Shown here: positions 1-8,059 of the stretch, in pieces
Numbering within the stretch: position 1 is the first letter of the stretch
Layout of the letters: every line of letters begins with the position of its first letter
Source of the DNA: Methyloceanibacter sp. wino2
Lineage (GTDB): Bacteria; Pseudomonadota; Alphaproteobacteria; Rhizobiales; Methyloligellaceae
DNA length: 64,000 nt
Assembly (NCBI RefSeq): GCF_003071365.1
Contig: NZ_CP028960.1
Coordinates: forward strand, 682,001-746,000
Direction: 5' to 3'
Translations under genes and position numbers: made by a program
Notes under the pieces: generated by a model
Database searches by the model: none
What the model was told of the DNA's origin: nothing
Seen by the model: only the letters and a program-made list of their open reading frames with translations

Positions 1-2
1 GG

Positions 3-392
3 GCCGCGACCACGATGCTGGCCGCGAACGAAACGTCGGAACCGTACGGCAGCCAGAGTTCGAGTTCTGCGGGCACGGTCGAGACGGCGGCCCTTGCAGC
101 CAACACGCCGGCCGAGGATCACCCAGACGTCCAGCGGCATGAGCCCACGACGGTCGCGAGCGTCCAGGAGCCTACACATCCTAAGCAGCCGGTGGCCGAA
201 CCCGCTGTCGACCGCATCGCCGCGGCACTTCCGCCTCAGCGGCGGGGCCTCTTCAGCCGGGCCTTGGCGCCGCAAGCTACGCGCGAAACGCGCGAGGTCC
301 AGGCAGCGCCGCGCAATCGCGGTCTGTTCAAGCGCCTCCTGGGGCGGAACAAGCAGCCGGCACGCGCCTGGGCTCTGGGACCGGCGCGATAA
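3..392 (+). CDS. Partial CDS, C-terminal part of a hypothetical protein
   Basis: The reading frame is open to the left edge of the window. An ATG at 15 has no recognisable ribosome binding site before it, so the gene probably starts outside the window and only the last ~129 codons are seen. The visible part is low in complexity: a polar stretch rich in Ala, Pro, Glu and Thr, followed by a basic tail with two similar short segments (RRGLFSRAL near residue 80 and NRGLFKRLL near residue 105). No membrane segment and no known domain is visible. Codon choice is GC-rich at third positions, which suits a genuine gene of this genome, but the function is unknown. Confidence 0.45.
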   Translation, partial: AATTMLAANETSEPYGSQSSSSAGTVETAALAANTPAEDHPDVQRHEPTTVASVQEPTHPKQPVAEPAVDRIAAALPPQRRGLFSRALAPQATRETREVQAAPRNRGLFKRLLGRNKQPARAWALGPAR

Positions 393-495
393 AACCTCAT
401 AAGCAAGACTTCAGGCGGCACGCGAAAATAGCGTAGACTCCCGGCGTCGCGCGCGCATGTGCCCGCGCGGCATGTTGTCTTGGGAGGATCGCACC

Positions 496-606
496 ATGCA
501 GGGCGAAACCGTCACGATTTGGGGCGTGCTGGCCGCCGTGGGGATTGGCGTGATCCTCGCCGTTCTAATCGCGTTCGCATTCAACACCTGGAAGAGGCGC
601 GGGTAG
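496..606 (+). CDS. 36-residue single-span membrane microprotein
   Basis: A short ORF starting MQGETVTIWGVLAAVGIG and ending in TWKRRG. It has one hydrophobic helix at about residues 8-30, followed by a Lys/Arg-rich end, which by the positive-inside rule would leave the C-terminus in the cytoplasm. A good ribosome binding site (GGGAGG) lies 8 nt before the ATG. The ORF falls in the gap between the partial gene and the metallopeptidase, on the same strand as both. Function is unknown; many such one-span proteins are subunits or regulators of membrane complexes. The call rests on the RBS and the clean hydropathy pattern. Confidence 0.5.
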   Translation: MQGETVTIWGVLAAVGIGVILAVLIAFAFNTWKRRG

Positions 607-695
607 ACCAAAAGGAGCGGCTCGGCGGCGGAGCTCTTCGAAGCTCATCGGCCATCCGCCGGGACAGCCCGCTCCCAGTGCCTTCCGCGAGAGCC

Positions 696-1400
696 ATGTT
701 CGAGGACCCGCTATTTTGGATCTTGGTCGCGCCCGGTCTCTTGCTGGGCTTCTATGCGCAGGCGCGGATCAAGAAGAACGTCACGGAATATTCCCAGGTG
801 CGGACCACCAGCGGGATCACCGGTGCGCAGGTCGCGCGGCGACTGCTCGACGCCAAGGGTCTGCAGGACGTAGCCATCGAATCCACGCCGGGCGTCCTCA
901 GCGACCACTACGATCCAGCCGCAAAAGTGCTGCGGTTGAGTCAGGACGTCTATTTCACGCCGAGCGTCGCGGCTGCTGGTATTGCCGCGCATGAAACCGG
1001 CCACGCAATCCAGGACGCCGAGGATTACGGGCCCATGGAATTCCGCACCCATGTGGTGCCCTTCGTGCAATTCGCCGGGCAGATCGCGCCGTGGCTGTTC
1101 GTGGCGGGCCTGGTTCTTCAGGCCAACGCCCTGACCTGGAGCGGCGTCATTCTCTTCGGCGCGTCCTTCGTCTTTGCGCTGCTGACGCTGCCCGTCGAGT
1201 TCGACGCCAGCCGCCGCGCGAAGAACCTGCTCGTGACGCACGGCATCATCGAGGGCGACACGCAGATCGACGGCGTCGATCACGTTCTCGATGCGGCGGC
1301 CTGGACGTATGTGGCGGCCGCCGTGTCGGCTATCGGCGTCTGGCTGTTCTACGTTTTCGTGCTGTTGTTCCGGGGGCGCGGGTCCGCGGCGCCGCGGTAG
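696..1400 (+). CDS. YugP-like membrane zinc metallopeptidase
   Basis: Predicted 234-residue neutral zinc metallopeptidase of the YugP / Zn_peptidase_2 family, an integral membrane protein of mostly unknown substrate. The zinc-binding signature HETGH is at residues 99-103. An N-terminal hydrophobic segment (residues 6-22) and further segments at about 124-165 and 205-228 flank the catalytic region, as is usual for the family. ATG 696 was chosen because the protein then begins MFEDPLFWIL, the expected hydrophobic start; the frame is open further upstream, but that extension reads like translated non-coding sequence. No operon partner is evident: the CoA-transferase downstream is convergent. Confidence 0.85.
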   Translation: MFEDPLFWILVAPGLLLGFYAQARIKKNVTEYSQVRTTSGITGAQVARRLLDAKGLQDVAIESTPGVLSDHYDPAAKVLRLSQDVYFTPSVAAAGIAAHETGHAIQDAEDYGPMEFRTHVVPFVQFAGQIAPWLFVAGLVLQANALTWSGVILFGASFVFALLTLPVEFDASRRAKNLLVTHGIIEGDTQIDGVDHVLDAAAWTYVAAAVSAIGVWLFYVFVLLFRGRGSAAPR

Positions 1401-1436
1401 TGAGTTCGCGCGCGTGTCCGGTGTAGCCGTCGGAAC

Positions 1437-2090
1437 TTAGGCGAGCTTCATTTCCAACGGCGGTTCATCGACGATCAGCTTCGCCGATGTGGCGGCGATG
1501 ACGTCGTCCACGCTGGAATCGGAAGCCACCTCGCGCAGGACGAGCCCCTCTTCCGTCGGTTCGATCACGGCCATTTCCGTCACGATCAGACTGACCCGGC
1601 GGACGGCCGTGAGCGGCAAAGCGCATTCCGGCACGATCTTGGGCGTGCCCTTCGCGGTGTGGACCATGGCGACGACGACGCGCTTGGCGCCGGCGACGAG
1701 ATCCATAGCGCCGCCCATGCCCGGCACCATCTTCCCGGGCACCATCCAGTTCGCCAGATAGCCACGCTCGTCGACCTGCAGCCCGCCCAGGACCGTCATG
1801 TCGAGATGGCCGCCGCGAATGATCCCAAACGACATGGCCGAGTCGATAGAGGCCGCGCCGGGAACGGCGGTGACGAAACCGCCGCCGGCATCCGTCAGGT
1901 TCGGATCTTCCATGCCCTCGGGCGGACGGGCGCCGAGGCCGATCACGCCGTTCTCGGCCTGGAAGAAAACATCAACCTGGTCGGGCAGATAGTTTGCGAC
2001 CATGCTCGGCAAGCCGATGCCTAGATTGACGAGCGAACCGGGCTTGACCTCGAGCGCGACGCGGCGCGCGATGCGTTCCTTCGGGTTCAT
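1437..2090 (-). CDS. scoB: 3-oxoacid CoA-transferase, subunit B
   Basis: Beta subunit (217 residues) of a family I CoA-transferase, which moves CoA from succinyl-CoA or acetyl-CoA to a 3-oxoacid such as acetoacetate. The catalytic glutamate lies in the ENGVIGLG motif (Glu46), which forms the glutamyl-CoA thioester in this family. The nucleotide-binding-like NLGIGLPS loop is at 22-29. The start codon overlaps the stop codon of the alpha-subunit gene in an ATGA arrangement, so the two are translationally coupled. Sequence alone does not separate SCOT-type from AtoDA or 3-oxoadipate transferases. With no aromatic-degradation genes nearby, ketone-body or PHB turnover is the more likely role. Confidence 0.85.
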   Translation of the reverse strand: MNPKERIARRVALEVKPGSLVNLGIGLPSMVANYLPDQVDVFFQAENGVIGLGARPPEGMEDPNLTDAGGGFVTAVPGAASIDSAMSFGIIRGGHLDMTVLGGLQVDERGYLANWMVPGKMVPGMGGAMDLVAGAKRVVVAMVHTAKGTPKIVPECALPLTAVRRVSLIVTEMAVIEPTEEGLVLREVASDSSVDDVIAATSAKLIVDEPPLEMKLA

Positions 2091-2743
2091 ACGGGAGCCC
2101 TCTCAATCAAATGGTCGATCAGAATGCCGGGCGTCTTCACCGCGTCGGGCGGGATGACGCCGATAGGGACAATGCTTGTCGGCTCGGCAATGACAGTCTC
2201 GGCCGCCAGTGCCATGACAGGATTGAAATTGTGGGCCGTCAGCGAGAATTCCAGATTGCCCACATAGTCGGCGCGGCTCGCCGCAAGGAGCGCAATGTCA
2301 CCCTTGATGGGCATCTCGAGAAGGTAAGGCTTGCCGTTCACTTCGACCTTCTCCTTACCCTCTTCGACCGGCGTCCCGATGCCCGTGGCCGTCAGTACAC
2401 CGCCAAGCCCCACACCGCCTGCGCGAATGCGCTCGACCAGCGTCCCTTGAGGCACGAGTTCGACTTCCATCTCGCCGGAAATCATCTTGGCCTGGGTCTC
2501 GGGGTTGAGGCCGATATGGCTGACGATCGCCTTGGAGACGGCGCCGGCGGTTACCAGCTTGCCGATCGCCTTGCCCGGCATCGCCGTATCGTTCGCGACG
2601 ATGGTGAGATCTTTGCGCCCCGCAGCGACAAGAGCATCGATGAGCCGGAGGGGTGAGCCGACCCCCATGAAGCCGCCAATCAAAACGGTCGCGCCGTCCG
2701 GGATCAGCTCCGCGGCGGCGGCGGCCGAAATTGCTTCTCTCAT
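2087..2743 (-). CDS. scoA: 3-oxoacid CoA-transferase, subunit A
   Basis: Alpha subunit (218 residues) of the same CoA-transferase, showing the glycine-rich CoA-binding loop GGFMGVGSP near residues 24-32 and the family's KAIGKLVTAGAV-type segment. ATG 2743 was chosen because a strong GGGGGA ribosome binding site sits 7 nt upstream; the frame continues 9 codons further, to 2770, without such a site. The gene is first in a two-gene operon and shares ATGA with the beta subunit. The two products are expected to form an alpha2beta2 complex in the cytoplasm. Confidence 0.85.
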   Translation of the reverse strand: MREAISAAAAAELIPDGATVLIGGFMGVGSPLRLIDALVAAGRKDLTIVANDTAMPGKAIGKLVTAGAVSKAIVSHIGLNPETQAKMISGEMEVELVPQGTLVERIRAGGVGLGGVLTATGIGTPVEEGKEKVEVNGKPYLLEMPIKGDIALLAASRADYVGNLEFSLTAHNFNPVMALAAETVIAEPTSIVPIGVIPPDAVKTPGILIDHLIERAPV

Positions 2744-3306
2744 GCCAGTTTCCCCCAGTTGCGCAGCCAAAGATGTGCGGTGCCCATATCACCCCCGTGA
2801 CATCGACGCCAGTCTTCGCCAGCATAGAGTGTAGCGACGCGGCAGCCCTCCCAACTGCGCCGTGTCGCCGCAGTTGAGCCAGCCGGCGCCGGAGAGCACC
2901 GCCCGACGCAAGTCCCTACCCTCTCTGGATTGCTACACAGACCACTGTATAAAAGGCTCCAAGCTCAAGGGGGCGCACGGGGGCGTCCAATCGGGACCGT
3001 TTCACGGGGCGGCCACGGCCAATCATTGGCTGCCGGCGCCTTTGGAACGCCTTAGAGATTCCGTCACTAGTGGCTCGTAAGCAGTTCTCACCGTATCCCG
3101 CCGCATGAAAGGCACGGAGACGACCACGGAACGGGCGAGTACGGGCGGAAAACCGAGGGTTTTCGGGACCGGGTGTCCTGTACGGCACCTGTTCCAAGGC
3201 ACCTGTTCAAGTCCGCCAATTAAGGCTACAGGTCGGGGCTAATGGTTTGCGCCGGTGGGCAGAAGTAGACTCGATTCGGGGCGCGCGACTGAGAGGAAGA
3301 TTTTCG
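2744..3306. other. Gene-free stretch between scoA and the exporter gene
   Basis: No convincing gene in ~560 bases; the short ORFs here lack ribosome binding sites and family resemblance. It must hold the promoters for the divergent scoAB and exporter genes. Two small structures are visible: a 7-bp hairpin with a GAG loop at 3148-3164, and a direct repeat of a 14-base unit starting GGCACCTGTTC at 3184-3197 and 3198-3211. No recognisable FNR, NifA or sigma54 site was found. Confidence 0.5.
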
Positions 3307-5661
3307 ATGACGGCTGGTTTCGGAATAGAGAAACTCGGGCTCGTTTCTCTACGATATCCTTGGTTATGCCTCCTAATCATCGCGGTGATTACGCCGTTTG
3401 CAATTTTCGGCGCCACCCACAACCGCTTTTCAAGCGACGTTCGCGAAATATTCCGCTCTGACGATCCGGCATTCGTCCAGCTCGATCTCCTCAACGAGCG
3501 TTTCCCCGCCAGCCAGCCCGACCTTCAGATCGTCACTGAATCCACGACGCCGTTCAACACCAAGGATCTCGAGGCGCTTCGCGCTCTTCGCGACAATCTG
3601 CTGAAGATCGACGGCGTCACCGGCGTGCTGTCCATGTTCACCGCGGTCACGGCGCCCGAGGATGAGGACGCCGAGTCCCTGCCGGTCTTTCCGGAAGACC
3701 TCTCGAAACTCCAAGACAACGACGCTGCGCGAAAAGAGATAACCGATCACCCGCTGGTCAAGGGCAAGCTCTTGGACGACGACTGGACCATCGCAGTCTT
3801 CGCGCTCACGCTGGAGCAATTAGCGCAGGACACGGAAGGGCAAGCGGCCGAACGCGCGCTTGTCGCCGAAATCGGCAAGACCACTCAAGAGACCTTGGCC
3901 GGGACCAACGTGACTGCGCGCCTGACCGGGCTTGCGGTGATACGCGACGAGATTCTGTCAGGGCTTTCGAGCGACCAGCAAATGTTCGGCCTCGTCGCGG
4001 TCGGACTCGGGATCATCGTCTGCTGGATCTTCCTGCGCAGCATTCCTCTCATCATTATCGCCGTCGTACCCGCCATCCTTGCCGTGGCCTGGCTGCGGGG
4101 CGGCATGTGGTTGTTCGGCCAGGACATCAACCTGCTGACGGGCATCGCGCCGACGATCATCCTCGTGATCGTGTTGTCCAACTGCCTACACTTGCTGTTC
4201 TCGATACGCCGCGGTCTCGAACGCGGCGATCCCCTGGAGGAGGCGATCGAGGGAGCTGTCAAGCGCGTCGGACCGGCCTGCGTACTGACGTCCTTGACGA
4301 CGGCTCTGGCGATGTCATCGCTGATCTGGATGCCGCATTCGTTCATCGCGCATTTCGGCATCACCACGGCGTCCGGCACAGCCATGTCGCTGATCCTCAC
4401 GCTGCTGATGGTCCCGGCTTTGTCCGTACTCCTCCTTCGCGGCTTCGCCAAGAAGGTCCACGGCAAGACGCAGAAGACCGATCTTTTCCGGAAAGGTATC
4501 GACGGCCTTTGCGAAAAGGCGGCGGACGCGGTCTCGTCGTTTCCGCGGGCCATCGCCCTGATCGGGCTGGTGCTGACTGCAGGCGGTCTCTGGCTCCATT
4601 TCCTGAACGAGCCGCAATACAGCTATGCCAACAACATGCCGCCGGAAAGTACGGCCCTGAAGGCGATCCAGGCCTACGACAGCAAGCTTGCTGGCGCGAG
4701 TACGCTCGAGGTGCTGTTGTACTTCCCCAAGAAGCACGCTCTGAAGTCGTACAAGACAATTGAGATCATTCGGCAGGTCCATAAGGTCCTCGACGACGAG
4801 CCCGCTTTTGGTGCGGTGACCTCGCTCCATACGGTCGAGGAGTGGCTCGGCGGCGGCGAAGTCGGTGAGGACCGGCTGATCGGTTTTCTGGAAGCCAAGA
4901 ACACGCGGGACTTCGCCGCGAGCTTCGTGGCTCTCGATGAGAACGCGATCCGCATCTCGGCACAGTTCCACGCCATGACGTCCGACCAGATGACGCCGAT
5001 CCTCGACAAGGTCGAGCGCAAGATGCGGAGGATCGAGGCAAAGAACCCGGGGCTCAAGATCGCCGTCACCGGGATCGTGCCGGTGTCGTCGGCGGCGAGC
5101 CATGAAATGATCAAGCAGCTCAACATCAGCCTAATCACGGCGATCGGTCTCATTCTCGTGCTGATCGGCGTCGGCATGCGGTCGCTGCGGGCCGGCCTTG
5201 CCAGCGTCCTGCCGAACCTATTCCCGATCGCCATGGGCGGCGCCTATCTGCACCTCGTGGAGGGCGGCCTCGAGTTCACCAGCCTTGTCGCCTTTGCGGT
5301 CGGTTTTGGCATCGCGGTCGACGCGACCATCCATTATCTCACCCGCTACCGCCTGGAGCGCGCGAGCCTGGACTCCGTGGCCGCCGCGCTCAGGAAGACC
5401 ACCATGGATGTGGGCCCTGTCGTCATCATGGCCACGGTGCTCATCGCCGGCGGTATCGGCACGACGATGTTGAGCAAGCTGCCCACGGTGGCCCTCTACG
5501 GAACCATCGTCGTGATCGTGCTGACCTCGGCCGTGATCGGTGCGCTGTTGTTCCTGCCGGCCGTCATGTCGACGATGGAGCGCTACTGGCCCTCACGCGA
5601 GAATCGCGAAGCCACGGCAGCGTCGGACGAGACCGAAGAGCCCGGGGCGAAGTCCGCGTAA
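3307..5661 (+). CDS. MMPL/RND superfamily exporter
   Basis: 784-residue inner membrane transporter of the RND superfamily, MMPL / sterol-sensing-domain type. The topology is the duplicated one: one hydrophobic helix near residues 20-36, a large extracytoplasmic domain, five clustered helices (about 220-370), then the same pattern repeated in the second half (helix near 415-430, domain, helices from about 610 to 760). Relatives export lipids or hydrophobic compounds such as hopanoids and mycolates; the substrate here is unknown. ATG 3307 was chosen because GAGAGGAAG lies just upstream; the frame could start at 3247 but without an RBS. It stands alone, convergent with the SDR gene (2 bp between stop codons). 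No membrane-fusion or outer-membrane partner is encoded beside it. Confidence 0.8.
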   Translation: MTAGFGIEKLGLVSLRYPWLCLLIIAVITPFAIFGATHNRFSSDVREIFRSDDPAFVQLDLLNERFPASQPDLQIVTESTTPFNTKDLEALRALRDNLLKIDGVTGVLSMFTAVTAPEDEDAESLPVFPEDLSKLQDNDAARKEITDHPLVKGKLLDDDWTIAVFALTLEQLAQDTEGQAAERALVAEIGKTTQETLAGTNVTARLTGLAVIRDEILSGLSSDQQMFGLVAVGLGIIVCWIFLRSIPLIIIAVVPAILAVAWLRGGMWLFGQDINLLTGIAPTIILVIVLSNCLHLLFSIRRGLERGDPLEEAIEGAVKRVGPACVLTSLTTALAMSSLIWMPHSFIAHFGITTASGTAMSLILTLLMVPALSVLLLRGFAKKVHGKTQKTDLFRKGIDGLCEKAADAVSSFPRAIALIGLVLTAGGLWLHFLNEPQYSYANNMPPESTALKAIQAYDSKLAGASTLEVLLYFPKKHALKSYKTIEIIRQVHKVLDDEPAFGAVTSLHTVEEWLGGGEVGEDRLIGFLEAKNTRDFAASFVALDENAIRISAQFHAMTSDQMTPILDKVERKMRRIEAKNPGLKIAVTGIVPVSSAASHEMIKQLNISLITAIGLILVLIGVGMRSLRAGLASVLPNLFPIAMGGAYLHLVEGGLEFTSLVAFAVGFGIAVDATIHYLTRYRLERASLDSVAAALRKTTMDVGPVVIMATVLIAGGIGTTMLSKLPTVALYGTIVVIVLTSAVIGALLFLPAVMSTMERYWPSRENREATAASDETEEPGAKSA

Positions 5662-5663
5662 GC

Positions 5664-6509
5664 TCAGCGCGTGCGTGGAATGCCGAGATAGCGCGTTGTG
5701 CCGCGCCGGATGAAACGGCTCGGCACTTTGCCGCGCAGGAAGAAATCGAGCTTGGCGAAGAAGCCGACCGGATACCGGAACTTCGGATGCGGCGTCTCCA
5801 GTGCTTTGGCCACGACGTCCGCGACTTCCTTGGGATCACGTGCATTCTTGGCCGCATGCGCATCGGCGCCGCGCATCACCAGGCGCACCCAATTGGTATA
5901 GGGACCGCCAGGCGGCGTGACCCGCTCGGTCGCCTCCCAAATCTCGGTCTTGTAGGGGCCGGGCTCGATGAGAACGACGTCGATGCCGAACGGGTCCAGC
6001 TCGTAGGCAATGGACTCGGCCCAACCCTCCAAGGCCCATTTCGACGCGCAATAGATCGAGTTGGTGGGCTGGCCGGCAAAAGCCGACTGGCTGGAGATAC
6101 AGACGATCCGGCCGTGCTTTTGCGCACGGAACGTCGGCAAGAGCGCGCGGGTCAGTCCGAGTACGCCGAAGAAGTTCGTTTCCATGACACGCCGGATTTC
6201 GGTGTCGGGCAGGTCTTCGTGGGCCCCGGCAATCGCGACCCCCGCATTGTGCACGACCGCGTCGAGCGTGCCGCCGGTCTGGGGCAAAATGTCCTCCACG
6301 GCAGCATCGATCGAGGCCGGATCGGTCACGTCGAGCGCCACGAACGTCAGGCGGCCGGGGCCGTCCGCCTCGCCCACCATCTTCTCCAGCGGTCCTTTCT
6401 TGTCGAGATTCCGCATGGTGGCGAAGACGTGCCAGCCCTTTGATACCAAGACCTTGGCCGTTATCCGACCAATGCCCGTAGACGTCCCTGTGATCAGTAC
6501 CGTTCGCAT
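5664..6509 (-). CDS. Short-chain dehydrogenase/reductase
   Basis: 281-residue classical SDR. The Rossmann nucleotide-binding motif TGTSTGIG is at 7-14, NAG at 88-90, and the catalytic Ser140, Tyr153 and Lys157 (YCASK) are all present, so it should be an active NAD(P)-dependent oxidoreductase. Arg33 after the second strand hints at NADPH preference. The C-terminal extension (WEATERVTPPGGPYTNW and beyond) is like SDRs acting on bulky or lipid substrates, but the substrate cannot be told. It is monocistronic, convergent with the exporter, and divergent from the AlkB-like gene with ~190 bp between them. Confidence 0.85.
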   Translation of the reverse strand: MRTVLITGTSTGIGRITAKVLVSKGWHVFATMRNLDKKGPLEKMVGEADGPGRLTFVALDVTDPASIDAAVEDILPQTGGTLDAVVHNAGVAIAGAHEDLPDTEIRRVMETNFFGVLGLTRALLPTFRAQKHGRIVCISSQSAFAGQPTNSIYCASKWALEGWAESIAYELDPFGIDVVLIEPGPYKTEIWEATERVTPPGGPYTNWVRLVMRGADAHAAKNARDPKEVADVVAKALETPHPKFRYPVGFFAKLDFFLRGKVPSRFIRRGTTRYLGIPRTR

Positions 6510-6700
6510 AGCACTCCGTGCCCGTCAGGCTGTGGTCATGACCGCCTGTCGCCCAAGCAGCGCAATACCGGCCGGCATGGTTTTTCGAAAACAGCCGCCG
6601 TGCTGTCAGACGTCAAACTATGGCTTTTCCCCAGCTTCGAGATATGTAGCATAGGGACCGTAGGCACAAGCAAACCTAAGAGCGCACGAAGAGAAGGGCC

Positions 6701-7855
6701 GTGGTTTCGTCCACCAATGAGGCGAAGACACGCCGGACTTGGGGGTCCGGCATTCTCGCCGCCGGGCAGTACGCGTCGGCAAACATTCTACTGCTACTGG
6801 GATCCATCTCGCTGCTCGTCGGCGGCTGGATGCCGTTCGTGGTCATCCTGTTGATCATGGTGTTCGGGTCCTTCGCCGATGAGCTCAGCGGCGAAGACTT
6901 GGACCGGTTGGGCGACGGCGCCCGCAGCTTCTACAACGTCAATCTCTACCTGGCGCTGCCGCTCATGTGTCTGCTGGCCGTGCTGCTGGCGGTGTATGCA
7001 AGAAACACCACCATCACCGACCACCCGCTGCAGACGGTCGGGGTAATCTGGGTTGTCGGCTATCTCTTCGCCCTGGTGGGCGCCACGGTGGGCCACGAAC
7101 TCACGCACCGGCAGGGGAGAATTCCCCAGACGGTCGCGCACGTATTGCTGGGCTTCACCTTCAACACGTCCTTCGTCATCTACCATGTCCACGTGCATCA
7201 CCGCCGGGTGGGCAGCTACGACGAGGCCTCGACGGCCCGCCGCGGCGAGCGGCTCTTCCCGTTCCTGCTGCGCGCCATCCATGGGCAGTATGCGCAGGCA
7301 GCAAACGTCGAGGCGGAGCGGCTTCGCCGCAAGGGGCTCCCCGTCTGGTCCGGCCATAACAGATTCATACAGGCTCTGGCCGCACCTCTTGCCATCGTCG
7401 TCGTCGTGGTGCTCATCGGAGGTGCTTCCGCGCTTTTGCTCTTCGTTCTGGCCGCGCTGCTGGGGCGGTTCTTCCACGAGCTGATCAATTACGTGCAGCA
7501 TTACGGCATCGTCCGCGCCGACAATGCGCCGATCCGGCCGCGTCATAGCTGGGACTGCTACCACCGGCTCTCGAACGTGCTGCATTACAATCTGCCGCGG
7601 CACTCCGATCACCACATGTTCGCGACCAAACCCTTCTGGCGTTTGGACACGGCGGAAGACGTGCCGATGCTTCCTTACGGCTATCAGACGATGGCGACGT
7701 TCGCGCTTGTGTACCCGGTCTGGCGGTACATCATGCAGCCACTGCTTGCGGACTGGGATACGCGCTTTGCGAGCGACGCCGAGCTCGAGATCATGCGGTC
7801 CCGAGGCTGGGAAGTCACCGAACGGCCTGTCGAGAACCCCTCAATCGCGGAGTGA
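6701..7855 (+). CDS. alkB: AlkB-like alkane 1-monooxygenase (membrane di-iron hydroxylase)
   Basis: 384-residue integral membrane non-haem di-iron oxygenase of the AlkB / fatty acid desaturase superfamily. All the iron-ligand histidine clusters are visible: HELTH (132-136), HVHVHH (162-167), His267 in YVQHYG, and the AlkB signature ending in HSDHH (301-305, preceded by LPR rather than the usual LQR). Hydrophobic helices at about 25-60, 82-100, 112-130 and 225-255 fit the six-span fold. The start is GTG 6701 with GAGAAGG just upstream. Known members hydroxylate terminal carbons of medium-chain alkanes using rubredoxin; no rubredoxin or rubredoxin reductase is beside it, so the electron donor must be elsewhere and the substrate could differ (fatty acid or other alkyl chain). 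Confidence 0.8.
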   Translation: MVSSTNEAKTRRTWGSGILAAGQYASANILLLLGSISLLVGGWMPFVVILLIMVFGSFADELSGEDLDRLGDGARSFYNVNLYLALPLMCLLAVLLAVYARNTTITDHPLQTVGVIWVVGYLFALVGATVGHELTHRQGRIPQTVAHVLLGFTFNTSFVIYHVHVHHRRVGSYDEASTARRGERLFPFLLRAIHGQYAQAANVEAERLRRKGLPVWSGHNRFIQALAAPLAIVVVVVLIGGASALLLFVLAALLGRFFHELINYVQHYGIVRADNAPIRPRHSWDCYHRLSNVLHYNLPRHSDHHMFATKPFWRLDTAEDVPMLPYGYQTMATFALVYPVWRYIMQPLLADWDTRFASDAELEIMRSRGWEVTERPVENPSIAE

Positions 7856-7891
7856 TTCCCGCGCAGGCAAGGTTGCGCGCCGATCAATCGC

Positions 7892-8059
7892 CTAGTCGCG
7901 CGATGCGTCCTCGTCGTCCGGAGGGACATCCTCGAGCGCGCGGTATGCCGCGCCATCCAGATCTTCGAACTGTCCGGACCGCAGCGCCCAGAGGAAGGCC
8001 CCGAGCCCCAAGGCCCCGAGAAAGAGCGCGGCAGGAACAAGCCAGGCAAGTGCGGTCAT
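7892..8059 (-). CDS. ccoS: cbb3 oxidase maturation protein CcoS/FixS
   Basis: 55-residue protein with one N-terminal membrane helix (MTALAWLVPAALFLGALGLG) followed by WALRSGQFEDLDG, the FixS/CcoS hallmark, and an acidic tail. CcoS is needed for insertion of haem b and copper into the CcoN subunit of cbb3 oxidase. Its ATG overlaps the stop of ccoI in an ATGA arrangement, so it is the last gene of the ccoGHIS operon. Length and sequence are typical. Confidence 0.9.
   Translation of the reverse strand: MTALAWLVPAALFLGALGLGAFLWALRSGQFEDLDGAAYRALEDVPPDDEDASRD

Noticed and set aside
2862-3197. Short ORFs on both strands in the scoA-exporter gap
   Set aside because: They lack ribosome binding sites and show Arg/Pro-rich composition typical of translated non-coding GC-rich sequence.
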